Assembly (NCBI RefSeq): GCF_040712315.1
Contig: NC_134013.1
Span: 17,209,001-17,273,000, forward strand
Origin: Castanea sativa
Lineage: Eukaryota; Streptophyta; Magnoliopsida; Fagales; Fagaceae
Direction: 5' to 3'
DNA length: 64,000 bases
How positions within the stretch are numbered: position 1 is the first letter of the stretch; each line of letters opens with the position of its first letter. A program made the translations under genes and the position numbers. The notes below the pieces were generated by a model. It did no database searches. It had not been told where the DNA came from and worked only from the letters and a program-made list of their open reading frames with translations. Below, piece by piece: positions 47,039 through 59,033 of this stretch.

Positions 47039-47445
47039 GAGCAATCGCATCAGCTCTTCTAAAAGATTCCATCTATTTTACACAAAAAACCTACTTTTTT
47101 CTATTTTACACCATCACTTTTACAAAATACCTACATCAGTCTATTTATAATATACTATGTTTTATATAAATAATATTTTTATATTCTTTTTTTACAAAAC
47201 GCCTACCATCACTTTTATAAAACACTCACATCAGTCCATTAGTCATTCTTTTTTTAATAATAAAATAATGAATAGAAGAGCTACAATAATTGTGCATATA
47301 TGCACGATTACTGTAGTACTTGTGCAATTATACATAATTTTACACTCACTAATGTGGGTATATTTTGGGTCAAAATGTGTAAATTGATTTTTTTTTTTTT
47401 TTTTTTGTATTTTGCAAGATTTTACAACCATTGATGTGGTTGCTC
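47039..47445. mobile_element. PIF/Harbinger-like MITE with TTA target duplication
   Basis: The ends GAGCAATCGCATCAG and (reverse complement of the right end) GAGCAACCACATCA are matched TIRs. TTA flanks both sides (47036-47038 and 47446-47448). Subterminal CATCAGTC and ACAAAA repeats occur inside. 407 bp, non-coding. Confidence 0.85.
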
Positions 47446-47751
47446 TTATTTATACAAAAATTGTTAGTGGTTGACAAAAAGTGGCGAGTTCCACCATTCA
47501 TAATTACATAAGTAAGTAAATTATAAAATGAATCTGGTTAATAGGTGTTTTTTAGAGTATTTATTAATAAACTAATTTTAAAATGTTTTTATACCACTTT
47601 ATAGAAAATTTTAAAAAAAAGTTTTGATTTTTTATTTATTTATAAAAATGTGTTTGGTACTGGCTAAACAATGAAGTTTTTTTTACCATTCAACTTATTT
47701 TTTCTACTATTCATGGATCCCATTACACTTTTTGGTACTGTTCATTGGTCT

Positions 47752-47972
47752 TAAGGTGTGTTTCAATACTGCTTATTTTGCTGAAACAAAAAAATTATTG
47801 CTCAAAGTACTATAGATAAAGATAAAAGTTAGTTGAAATAATACAATGAGCAATTGAAATAGTACAGTAAAATTCATGAATAGTAACGAAAAACTAAAAA
47901 CTAGCTGAAATAGTACAGTGGGCTCCATTGTACTATTTCAACTGCCCACTGTACTAACCTAAACGCACACTT
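47752..47972. mobile_element. Probable MITE inside tandem unit B
   Basis: Present in unit B but absent from A and C. It starts AAGGTGTGTTTCAATACTGC and ends CTAAACGCACACTT (reverse AAGTGTGCGTTTAG). It contains a palindromic GAAATAGTACAGTGGGC / GTACTATTTC region. The TIRs are imperfect and I could not fix a duplication; the absence from sister units is the main evidence. Confidence 0.65.
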
Positions 47973-48381
47973 GCTGTACTATTTCAGCTAATTTTTAGTT
48001 TTATCTATAATGCTTTTAGCAAAAAAGTTTTTAGTTTCAATTAAATAATTTCACAATTTACTTACGTATACAAAAATTGTTAGTGGTTGAGAAAAAGTAG
48101 TGGGTTCCACCATTCATAATTACATAAATAAGTAAATTATAAAATGAATCCGGTTAATGAGTGTTTTTAAAGTATTTGTTAATAAACTAATTTTAAAAAA
48201 TTTTATACCACTTTTATAGAAAGTATAAAAAACAAAAAAAAAATCAAAAAGTTTTTTAAATTTTTTTTATATAAAAATGTGTTTGGTATTGGCTAAAAAA
48301 TGAAGCATTTTTTATTATTCGATTTATTTTAGCTTATTTTTGTTATTATTTATGAATCTCATTACATTTTTTGATACTATT

Positions 48382-49134
48382 TGTGGGGGGTAAAAAGATC
48401 CTGATGGGAATGTGGGCCTTTTGGGCTGTGTTAAGGAAGGTCGACCTGCTCCTGGGTTTATAATTTGTTAGTACTATGGGTCGACCCATACGCCGAGGAT
48501 CCGAGGCTCCAGCCGAGGGTGAACTTACCCTCGGATGGACACCGAAGAACTCGGGATTTCATAGCAAAGATTAGGGGGTGACACGGTTAAGGCCAATGGT
48601 TAAAAGGGGTGAACCCTAGAATGCCCCAGAAGCACCGGTGTTGGAGAAATGTCAAAGATAAAGGCTACTACCTCCACATTAAAGACCCTGCACCTACCAC
48701 CCTGGCCGCATTTATGGGGAAGTGACACCTGAACAGTGGAAGAGAAACTTCTGGTTACTATTCAAAGGCACTGAGAAAGGAAATATCTAGGCTAAGGGGA
48801 AGTTGGGGCAACACGTGTACAAAGTATTAAAAGGAGGAGTATTTAAGGAGGAACAAAAAAAGAGAAAGGGAGGACGGACTTTTTGTAACCTAAAAGGAAA
48901 AAGAAACAAAGAGAAAGATATAATATAAGAACAACTCTCGGCTTACATCCGAGGAAGCTGATTTACAATATTCCTTGTTGATTCTAAGTACTTGCAATCT
49001 TTAGTTTGTCATTGAATCCTCACACACTTCTAACCTGGGTTTCAAGCCCACACTCTACAAATTCATATTGTTTAAGGCTCATTGGGCCTGAGCCCATAAC
49101 TGTTCTTGGGGCCAGGTGCAATTGTGCACTTACA
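48382..49134 (-). mobile_element. Solo LTR, inverted copy of 36807-37556, 5-bp target duplication
   Basis: On the minus strand it reads TGTAAGTGCACAATTGCACC... to ...CCCCCCACA. It is flanked by a perfect CTATT duplication at 48377-48381 and 49135-49139. Shared landmarks with the 36.8-kb copy include AGCCTTAAACAAT, CCGAGGATCC, CAATTGTGCAC and the CATTAA(A/T)G.GG blocks. It interrupts tandem unit C, which gives independent proof of insertion. 753 bp. Confidence 0.95.
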
Positions 49135-49308
49135 CTATTCATAATTCATGGACCTCAATGTAATATTTCAACTAATTTTTAGTTTTATTTACAATACTTT
49201 CAGTCAAAAGTTTTTAGTTAAAAATTTCTAAAAAATAGTATCTAAAAATGAAAATTCATTAAAATTCCTAACCCCATCGAAAAGGTTGTCCTACATTGTA
49301 CATCCTAA

Positions 49309-49958
49309 TGTGGCGTTTGGTACGGGAGAATCCACGTTACTCTTGGCATCTAGATTCTTAGAAATATAGCTATTCCTATGTTTGGTTTCATTGGGAATCT
49401 CTTAAGATTCATAGGAATGTAAGATGATAATATTTGGTTTATTTACAGGAATCTTAAATGAATTATTTATTTTTCTTATTCTATTATTAGATTTTAATGT
49501 TAACTACCAAGTCTTTAAAAAAAAAAATCTTCCCCTAAATAAATAATGAAAAACCAAATATAAACTATTAATTATGAGAAATTCATTAAAATTATAGTCT
49601 AACATTTTAAAATGACAAGTACAATATTAAAATAACTATTTAAATTCTCAAATGCTTTTATTTTTAATAATAATTTTAAAAAGAGTTTAATCCATAATAA
49701 TTTGTTTTATATTTTATCTTAATTGTTTAAATGATAAGAAAAAAAATATTAAAATTGTCAAATTAGAAAAAAATATAATTTCCTTTAAACTTGGGAATCT
49801 GAATTCCCACATGTTTTAAAGGGAATCTACATTCTTATCTAGATGAGTTTAATGGAGAATTTAAATTCCCTTAATATCTGATTTTTTAGTGTGACTTGCA
49901 ATCAAACATAAGAATTTTTTAACAATCTTAAAACACTTGTCCCGTACCAAATGCAACA
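49309..49958. mobile_element. TIR element with TAA target duplication upstream of ERECTA
   Basis: The left end TGTGGCGTTTGGTACGGGA and the reverse of the right end, TGTTGCATTTGGTACGGGA, match at 17 of 19. TAA flanks both sides (49306-49308 and 49959-49961). 650 bp, AT-rich, no transposase. The 3-bp TAA duplication suggests PIF/Harbinger. It ends about 820 bp before the ERECTA ATG, so it may lie in the promoter. Confidence 0.85.
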
Positions 49959-50776
49959 TAAGTCTGTCCAAAATCGATTTTTGATTATCAAAATGAGGAA
50001 GAAAAAAAAGAAGAAGAAGTGACCATTAACTCCATTTTCACGATTCTCGAAAAAAAACTCAAATTTTCACAGGGTTTTGTGCATATGGAGACCCCAGGAG
50101 ATAACCAATTAACCTCAGTATCTGACCTTTTGCATTAACCATCTTACTCCCACAGTTCAATTCAATACACTCGCTGCAAAACCAAAGCGAAAGCGACCCA
50201 TTATTCACAGTCACAGTGCCAGATCAAACAGTAATATAAGAGAGAGAATGTAGAAAGAGAAAGTTAAGAGAGAGAGGGAGAGATAGAACTGTAGTGTTGC
50301 AGGTTTTTATAGCAGAGTTGTGGCAGATTGTTTTTTAACTTTATCCATGAAAATAATTCTCTCTCTCTCTCCCTCTCTTTCTCTCTCTAGCTGTTATCTT
50401 TCTTTCTCTCTGTACTTGTTACAGTTTTGCATTTATACAGAGAGCTCTATGACTCTCCCGACCGATGTGATTGAACGACCATAGTTCAGCTCGTCTTGTT
50501 ACAACATTTTCGCCAACCCCATAAATTTTAAAAAAGAAAAAACAAACCCACTAAAGGAAAAATTCTCATTCTCATAAACCCAACTCAATAATGTTAGTGA
50601 GTTCAAGCTGCTGTGTGAGCTTTCTGTGGGTTGTGTTGTGCGGACTCTCTGGGTTTCCAAATGTTTTCATGTGAAGCAGTTGCTTGTAAATTATAAAGGG
50701 TAGCTGTAGCTCACTCACTCCTCGGTACAGTGACTAGAGGGGGTTGGTTAAGCTGTAAAAAACTGGTTTTCTTTGG
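49959..50776 (+). promoter_or_regulatory. ERECTA promoter and 5' leader
   Basis: No coding frame. TATAAG at 50235-50240, within GTAATATAAGAGAGAG, is the best TATA candidate. It is followed by GA-rich and then CT-rich tracts (about 50357-50412), typical of a plant 5' leader. The length of the leader suggests either a distal start site or an unseen leader intron. Site calls are inference. Confidence 0.45.
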
Positions 50777-53700
50777 ATGGCGGTAATGGCATTTCGAGTT
50801 GAGCTTCTTCTTCTTGCTATTCTCGTATCTCTCAGCTTCGGTTCGGTGGATTCCGATGACGGTGGGTCATTTCATCCTAAAGCCTTATGTCCTGTTTGTA
50901 TGCCGACAAAAATGTCATATTTCAAGAAAAAAAAATGAAGCTTGGATTTTCATAACAGAGTTAAAAAAAAAAAAAAAAATTTAGCCTTTTAAACGTAGTG
51001 AACCTAAATGCTTGATACTTCTTTTACGCGGGGTTAGTTGGGTTTTGAAACCAGGACATCATGAATGTAAAGCTAAGATTTTTTTAAAAAAATTTGTAAA
51101 GCTTTTGCTATGGTGAACAATATTTTAAACCCATTTGTTTGTTTATTTGTTTATTCATTGTTTCGAAGTTCAACAATGTTTATTAAAATGTAACCTTTTT
51201 TGTGTGGTCTTTTGATTAATTTTAAATTAAGCTATTCATTTTTTTAATCAAAATCGCTGACCTTCTTTCTCAAAAAAAAAAAAAAAATCGCTGACCTTGT
51301 TTTGCTTGTTATTTACACTTGACTCGATTTACCTCGTACATACACACTCTGTGTTTTGGGATTTTAGGGAGCTTTTTATGTTATTAGATATTTTGTATTG
51401 TGTAGTGAGACTAAAAATAAATGTGGGTGTTGAAGGGGCAACACTATTGGAGATAAAGAAGTCATTCAGGGATGTGGACAATGTTCTATATGATTGGACG
51501 GACTCACCATCTTCAGATTATTGTGTTTGGAGAGGAGTCACATGTGACAATGTCACCTTCAATGTCGTTGCCCTGTAAGTCCTTTTTCTTTGTTCCATTT
51601 TTGTGGGTTGAGTACTGTGCCTGTCTTTAATTGGCAGCTACTTAAATTTATTTTCTTTTCTTGTTATTCAAGAATTCTTCTTTTTTACTGTTTGTGTGTC
51701 TGGTTTTCTATGATTTGTAGCAACCTGTCAGGTTTGAATCTTGATGGAGAAATCTCACCTGCAGTTGGAGAACTTAAGTTCCTGCTCACTATGTACTGCT
51801 CTCCATTCATATTTTTGTTTTGACATTTAAGCTATTTTTGGCCAAGACTCTGTTTCCTTAGAGAGTTATTTCCACAGTTCTTTTTTTCTTTTTCTTTTTC
51901 TTTTTTGCGGGGGGGGGGGGGGGGTGTGGGGGGGAGATTGAGAAAGTAATAAAATTTGAATTTGAAGAGAACTGTGTTTTCCCAAAGTGATTGATTATAG
52001 TTTTTATTGGGAACTATTTTTAAAACAAACAGAGTCTAGGCTTAATTGTTGTTTATAAACAAGGAATTGTGATGGGTTTGAATCAAGGTTGACTGTTCTT
52101 GTGTCTTCTTTGATCAGTGATCTAAGGGAAAACCGACTCTCAGGGCAAATCCCAGACGAGATTGGTGACTGTTCATCTTTGAGAAGCCTGTAAGTTCTAT
52201 GGTGGAAAAGGACTTACTTGAGTTCATGATTTTATTGTCATAATGCAGATGCTGCTAGATGGTAGATACAGGGACTCTCCCCTTATTCTCTTATCTCATT
52301 GATAATTTATTAATTGGTCTTATTAGGGATTTGTCATTTAATGAGATAGATGGAGACATACCATTTTCAATCTCAAAGTTGAAACAACTAGAATATCTGT
52401 AAGTTCCTGTACAAGAATGTCTTTTTTATGTTTTGTCAACCTATTCTCTCCTGCAAAGTAATAATTTTAAACTATATTTTGAATGGGCCTTTCAGAATCT
52501 TGAAGAATAATCAGCTGATTGGGCCAATTCCTTCAACTTTGTCTCAGATTCCAAACTTGAAAGTTCTGTAAGTTTCATCTCCTGGTTTCTCTCCTTACTT
52601 TGTACTGAATTTAAATTTGAATGAATCATGACTGAAATTCCATATGGAACACTGGTTTCAGAGATTTGGCACAAAATAATCTGAGTGGAGAAATACCAAG
52701 GCTTATATACTGGAATGAAGTTTTGCAGTATCTGTGAGTGTACCAGTACATTGATAATATTAAGCTGTTATTCCTTTTTCTGGAATTCTAATAATATTGA
52801 TCTTGAGAATGAACTTCTTTTGTCATTTCGTTCTTAGTGGTTTGCGAGGGAACAATTTAGTGGGTACACTCTCTACAGATATGTGCCAGCTAACTGGGTT
52901 ATGGTACTTGTAAGTGGACATCAAATCCTTCACTCTTCAAACACAAAAATTCCTTTGTATTCTCCAGCATATAAGGTCCTATACCTATTTAACATGGTTT
53001 CTCCTACTGATTGCAGTGATATAAGAAATAACAGTTTGACTGGCAGTATTCCCCAAAATATAGGGAACTGCACTGCCTTCCAAGTCTTGTATGTATTCAA
53101 TCTGTCTCAATGATGTCAAAATGTCCAGAATGCTTAATTTGGGTTAACTTAAGAGTATGTTCTCTTTTTATTGACAGGGACTTGTCCTACAACCAGCTGA
53201 CGGGAGAGATTCCATTCAATATTGGGTTCTTGCAAGTAGCCACATTGTATGTGCTTGGGGTTTTGTTTGTTTTGTTGAGCGCTAGGATCTTATCATGTTC
53301 TGGTAATTTCTTCATTTATTCGATAAGACTGATATACTAATTGCTCTTAAACTTTGTTGTTGCTAGATCATTTCAAGGTAATCGACTTACAGGGCATATT
53401 CCATCAGTGATTGGTCTGATGCAGGCACTTGCTGTGTTGTAAGTGCTTTTAGCTAACTGCATCTGAAGAGAAGTTTATTCAGTGCGTTCTCACTCAATGC
53501 TCTCTCTCTCTCTCTCTCTCTCTTACTTCCATGTCATTTTCCCTTGTTTCCAACACAGAGATCTGAGCTGCAACATGTTAAGTGGGCCAATTCCTCCTAT
53601 TTTGGGAAATTTGACTTACACTGAGAAATTGTAAGTACATTGATGGCATTCTTGCAATATATCATTTGTGTCTGAGTATTTTCTCTTTCACATGAAACAT

Positions 53701-56700
53701 ATATAGTTTTGAAAATAGCTACTAATAAGCACCATCTTAAAATTGTTATTCAGAGGCAGCGGTTAACATTCCAATAGAACTTCTGCTATCAACTTATAAT
53801 TTTCTTTGATTTGAATGTATTTATGTATTTGAAATATCTTATGATGCTCACCACCGTAACATTACCAAGTATTTTTGCTTTCTATGCCTTATTTTATTCA
53901 TTCCAAATTTCAAATGTAGGTATTTGCATGGCAACAAGCTGACTGGATCTATTCCACCAGAGCTTGGAAATATGACAAAGCTTCACTATCTGTACGTTTT
54001 TTTTTTGTTTCCTCATCTTTTTTCATATTTCTTTTGTAACCTATGATGATTAATATTTGCATGTGCAAACAAGTGGCAACACTTGAGTTTTTTTTTTAAT
54101 TTCAATTTCAGCTCTCTGTTTTTTCTTTGCATTGAGTATGGTTTTGGCGTCATTTAAGCTTCATTGTTGAGTATAAGATCTCAAAGCATTCCATCCCTTT
54201 TGTGTATTCACCCTGTGATGTATTAAGGTTACACAAAATAACTACTTTCCTGTGTTATTAGGAAAGTATTTGTTATTTCTCAGTCATGCATTGGGGAAGA
54301 TGCATCTGCTCTCTAATTATCACTCTACCTTTGTAGGGAATTGAATGACAATAATCTTGACGGCCTTATTCCACCTGAGCTTGGGAAGCTTACTGATCTT
54401 TTTGACCTGTAGGTTCTGCATTCTGGAATTGTTTAATTCTGTGTGGTTTCAGCATAATTCTATTTAAGTTACTGATGCAACACTCTTGCAGTAATGTTGC
54501 TAACAACAATCTTGAAGGGCCCATCCCTGATAATCTTAGCTCGTGTACAAATCTTAACAACCTGTAAGCATCTTAACCTTGACCTCTTACTAAGAAATTT
54601 GATTGATTGTTTTCAAGGTAGTTATTTTCTATTTGATTCAATGTCAGCAATGTGCATGGGAACAAGTTGAATGGAACCGTCCCACTTGCTTTCCAGAGGC
54701 TAGAGAGTATGACGTATCTGTAAGTTTCACCCTGGTCTTCTGAAATACTAATTAACAGTTAGAATCATGCAGTTTTTGTTTTGTCTTGCATGGTTTCCAT
54801 GGTCCTGTAATGGGATAGAAGGTACAAATTTCCATGTTGCCTTGTCATGGCAGTGGTTGTCTCTCTGTTATTGTTGTCATTACCATCCAGTCTCCAAGGT
54901 TTTGTTACTTTGTTGCTAAAGGCACATTTGTGCACATCAAGGTTTGCCATCTGTGTTGCATAGTAGTCATTCCCCAATTTGTATGTCCTCAGTGATCAAT
55001 TCCATTCCCATCTACTGTATGGTTGCATTTGGTGGTTGAAACAAGTCCATGCACAGAAGCACATTTAAGCACATCAAGGTCCTATCATGCACATTCAGTT
55101 TGAATATATGAAATTTTGTCTTAATGCTTCTCATTGATTTGATGACATCCTCAGGAATCTTTCCTCTAACAATCTTCGGGGCCCCATTCCAATTGAGCTA
55201 TCTCGGATTGGTAATTTAGATACTTTGTAAGTATTAATCACACTGGTGGTTTCCTTCTTATTTATTTCTTTTTCTAATATATGCTTTTGCTCAGGGACAT
55301 CTCTGATAACAAAATCAATGGCTCAATTCCTTCTTCCCTTGGTGATTTGGAACATCTTCTGAAGCTGTGAGTTCCACTCCTTATTTTTTCTTCTATCATG
55401 GTTTGTCTTCTTGCTTACACCAGTTATTCAATGTGGTAGGAATTTGAGCAGAAATCATTTAACAGGACTTATTCCCGTGGAGTTTGGTAATCTAAGAAGT
55501 GTTATGGAAATGTAAGTAATAGTTCTTTTATTAATATTATTAAGCCATTTTGGTTTTTTCTAACCTTGTGATTCATGCTTCACATTATAGAGATCTTTCA
55601 AATAATCATCTCTCTGGCGTCATTCCTCCAGAACTTAGTCAGCTACAGAACATGGTCTCATTGTAAGTTACTCATTGTGATTTTGTTGCTTGTTGTAGTG
55701 TAGTTGTTGCAACTTGCAAGGAAAGTACTAGTATCTGGATCTAGGTTGTGTCCAGTAGCTTTCATGTTGATGATATTAATGGCTTTTACAAAGTTTCGAG
55801 GGCAACGGCAAGACTCTTTTCAATGGAATCCTATTTAAAATGATTTCCCAGGTTCAGTATTGAACATGTATGATTGTCACCATTGAGAGTGAGCTTTATT
55901 TTTTGACTGTTTTCAGTGTACAAGTCAATGGAATAATTTGATCTTCCAAAGATACCAACTTGAAAATGGCTTAAAATCGTCCGTGGCTATATAGTTCATA
56001 TTCTTATGTGGTTGCATTAGGTTTAAGGACTTAAATGGCCCTGTTATCAAGCATTCATGCTATTGTTGTTTATTAGGAATTTAAGATTTTCAAAATGAAG
56101 CAATGTTAATGGGTTGCACATTTTGTTTTTGTGATTTGATCCCTTACTGCAATATTATGCAGGAGACTACAAAACAACAATTTATCTGGGGATGTGACAT
56201 CACTGATTAACTGTCTCAGTCTTAGTATACTGTTAAGTATCTTATCTAGTGGAATTTATATTATGGCTTAAGCTTTAAGGTAGATCACACTGATTTTTGT
56301 AACAATATTTAATCTCAAATCCATGCAGCAATGTATCCTATAACAATCTGACTGGTGATATTCCCACAAGCAATAACTTCTCAAGATTTTCACCTGACAG
56401 GTTAGAAAATCAACTGTTTATTTCTTAAACTGCCAAACGAAACATTCAAAGTTTAGTTGTCTTATTGATTTTCAAAAAAATTGATCTGATTGCTTCTAGT
56501 ATTGGTTCAGGCTTGCATCCAACTGATGTAATCTTTGTTTGCAGTTTCATTGGAAATCCTGCTCTTTGTGGCTCTTGGCTCAGTTCCCCATGTCATGAGT
56601 ATCATCCAACAGAGCGAGGTGAAGATGACCTTCAAGTCTGACCTTTTCCCCTTCATTTGTTTGCTTAACCAGAGCCACGACTGTTAGTATTTGTCTTACA

Positions 56701-59033
56701 AATGTCTACTAGAAACCACAAAATGGCCAAATCATGTACTGGACTGGGATTTGACATGACTGGCTAGATCAGTCATTTGCCTAATTTTTGTTAAATCTTG
56801 AAAAATTCCTAGTCACTGAAGTACTCACTGAAAGATGCAAATTACTTTTCTAATGGTGTAAATATCTTGTCTTTGGTACCAAATTCATCTGACATGTTCT
56901 ATGCGGCAAAGATGTAACTGTATTTATGTAATTTGACAAAGAACATGATGTAGCTGGGCCGTTTGTCCTTGTCTAATTATGTAGTGCACTATTGCATGTT
57001 TTCAGCATACTTTCTTCCTAGAATAGGATGCTATTTAGTTGCAAATTTGAGTAATAATTTTTCTTTTCTTCTCTGTTGCCTTTGTAGTCACAATATCTAA
57101 AGCAGCCATTCTGGGTATTGCTCTTGGTGCCCTTGTAATTCTTCTCATGATATTAGCAGCAGCATGCCGGCCACACACACCAGCTCCTTTTTCAGATGGA
57201 TCACTTGACAAACCAGGTATCTTATATTAGACTAAATAAAATATTGCATAATTGTAGTCAATGCCATGGGGCTTAGATGCCTATGGTGATGGTTCACCTA
57301 CTATAGGTTTTGTTCATGTTACTGAGGTAAATCATTTTCAAAAATGTACCATCACTTGAGATGTTTTTGATCTTCCTGGATGATTGGAACCATCCTTCTA
57401 ATGAATTCCTTGGCCGTTAAATCAAACCATGAGATTATTTCATCCATGTCGATAATGGCAATGAGAAAGGTTAATTTGTTGCTAAAGTGATATTTTTACT
57501 TGTTTCCCGTTAGTTATAGTCTGATAGGGTCTGATCATCTTGCCCATTAAAAGGTCTACCAAGATACTAACTCCTGCGTGCTTCTGAAACCACAGTTAGT
57601 TACTCAACACCAAAGCTAGTGATCCTTCACATGAATATGGCACTTCATGTGTATGAGGACATCATGAGAATGACTGAAAACTTGAGTGAGAAGTATATAA
57701 TTGGTTATGGGGCATCGAGCACAGTATACAAATGTGTCCTTAAGAATTGCAAGCCAGTGGCTATCAAGAAACTCTACTCCCACTATCAGTGCTTGAAGGA
57801 ATTCCAGACAGAACTTGAGACGGTTGGGAGTATCAAGCATCGGAATCTGGTTTGCCTCCAAGGATACTCCTTGTCACCCTCTGGGAACCTTCTCTTCTAT
57901 GACTACATGGAAAATGGCAGTCTTTGGGATCTGCTTCATGGTAAGTTTCAGGTGTTTGTAGATCATTGTTGTGCCCTGCATAATGTTGCCTAAATTTATC
58001 TTTTGCTGTCCATGTGATTAACCAGAATAGTAGGATGTCATTACAATACATACATTCTTCCTGATTCTGGTTTCTTATATGCTATTTGCTTTCCAGGTCC
58101 TACCAAAAAGAAAAAGCTTGACTGGGATACTCGTCTCAAGATAGCACTTGGAGCAGCCCAAGGTCTGGCATATCTACACCATGATTGTAGCCCTCGCATC
58201 ATCCATAGGGATGTCAAGTCATCTAACATTCTATTAGACAAGGATTTTGAGGCCCATCTCACTGATTTTGGCATTGCCAAGAGTTTATGCGCCTCAAAGT
58301 CTCATACATCTACTTACATAATGGGCACCATTGGCTATATAGACCCGGAGTATGCGCGTACTTCTCGCCTCACTGAGAAGTCTGATGTGTATAGCTATGG
58401 TGTGGTACTACTTGAATTGCTGACAGGAAGGAAAGCTGTAGATAATGAATCCAATCTTCATCATCTGGTCAGTCTTTTATCCATTTTCAATATCCATTTT
58501 TTCTATTTATTATTTTGTTATATGGTAACAGTGAAAAACAGCATTCACATGTTTTGACTTTTGTTTGGCATGAATTTTGCTCTTATATGGGAAGCACAAA
58601 GAAACATGTATTTTGCTCTTATGACATGCATTTTAACATTAGGTCTCACACTGTCTCTCAGATCTTATCCAAGACAGCCAGCAATGCTGTCATGGAAACC
58701 GTTGATCCTGAGATCACGGCCACATGTAAGGACCTTGGAGCAGTAAAGAAGGTTTTTCAGTTAGCTCTTCTATGCACCAAGAGACAGCCGTTGGATCGGC
58801 CAACAATGCACGAAGTAACACGAGTCTTGGGGAGTCTTGTGCCATCCACACCACCTCCAAAGCAACCAGCCCCAAACCCAACCGCTCCACTCCCTTCCAC
58901 AAAAGTGTCATGCTACATGGATGAGTATGCAAATATCAAGACTCCACACATGATGAATTGCCCATCCATGAGCACCTCAGATGCCCAACTCTTCCTTAAG
59001 TTTGGGGAGGTAATTTCTCAGAATAGTGAGTGA
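50777..59033 (+). CDS. ER: ERECTA, LRR receptor-like serine/threonine kinase, 27 exons
   Basis: Exons: 50777-50861, 51436-51574, 51721-51792, 52118-52189, 52327-52398, 52496-52567, 52662-52733, 52838-52909, 53017-53088, 53178-53246, 53367-53438, 53559-53630, 53920-53991, 54337-54408, 54492-54563, 54648-54719, 55155-55226, 55295-55366, 55440-55511, 55591-55662, 56163-56231, 56329-56400, 56545-56618, 57088-57216, 57596-57940, 58097-58467, 58662-59033. Total 2,949 nt (982 aa), in phase throughout; Arabidopsis ERECTA is similar in length. Signal peptide (1 to about 23), LRR N-cap (CVWRGVTC), about 20 LRRs each on its own 72-nt exon, membrane span (about 583-603), kinase with [10 protein letters not shown], Lys678, Asp774 (HRDVK) and Asp792 (DFG). 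The C-terminus ending VISQNSE is typical of ERECTA rather than ERL1/2. The family perceives EPF peptides with TMM and SERKs and controls stomatal patterning and organ growth from the plasma membrane. Confidence 0.96.
51909..51934 (+). repeat. Poly-G tract in ERECTA intron 3
   Basis: A run of about 16 G, then TGT and seven more G. Length may be unreliable in assembly; it could form a G-quadruplex. Confidence 0.85.

Larger units (their letters stand above)
46619..49240 (+). repeat. Threefold tandem array, unit about 420 bp, interrupted by three insertions
   Basis: Units A (46619-47035), B (47449-48065) and C (48066-48381 continuing 49135 to about 49240) share AAAATTGTTAGTGGTTGA, AAATTATAAAATGAATC(C/T)GG, AAAATGTGTTTGGTA, TTTCAGCTAATTTTTAGTTTT and AATTAAATAATTTCAC in the same order. 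A MITE (47039-47445) sits at the A/B junction, a second short insert (47752-47972) within B, and a solo LTR (48382-49134) within C. The insertions postdate the tandem duplication. Confidence 0.88.

Noticed and set aside
51395..51435. Earlier acceptor for ERECTA exon 2 (after GTGTAG)
   Set aside because: It keeps the frame but adds about 11 residues not expected in the family; the acceptor at 51434-51435 gives the usual [14 protein letters not shown] start.
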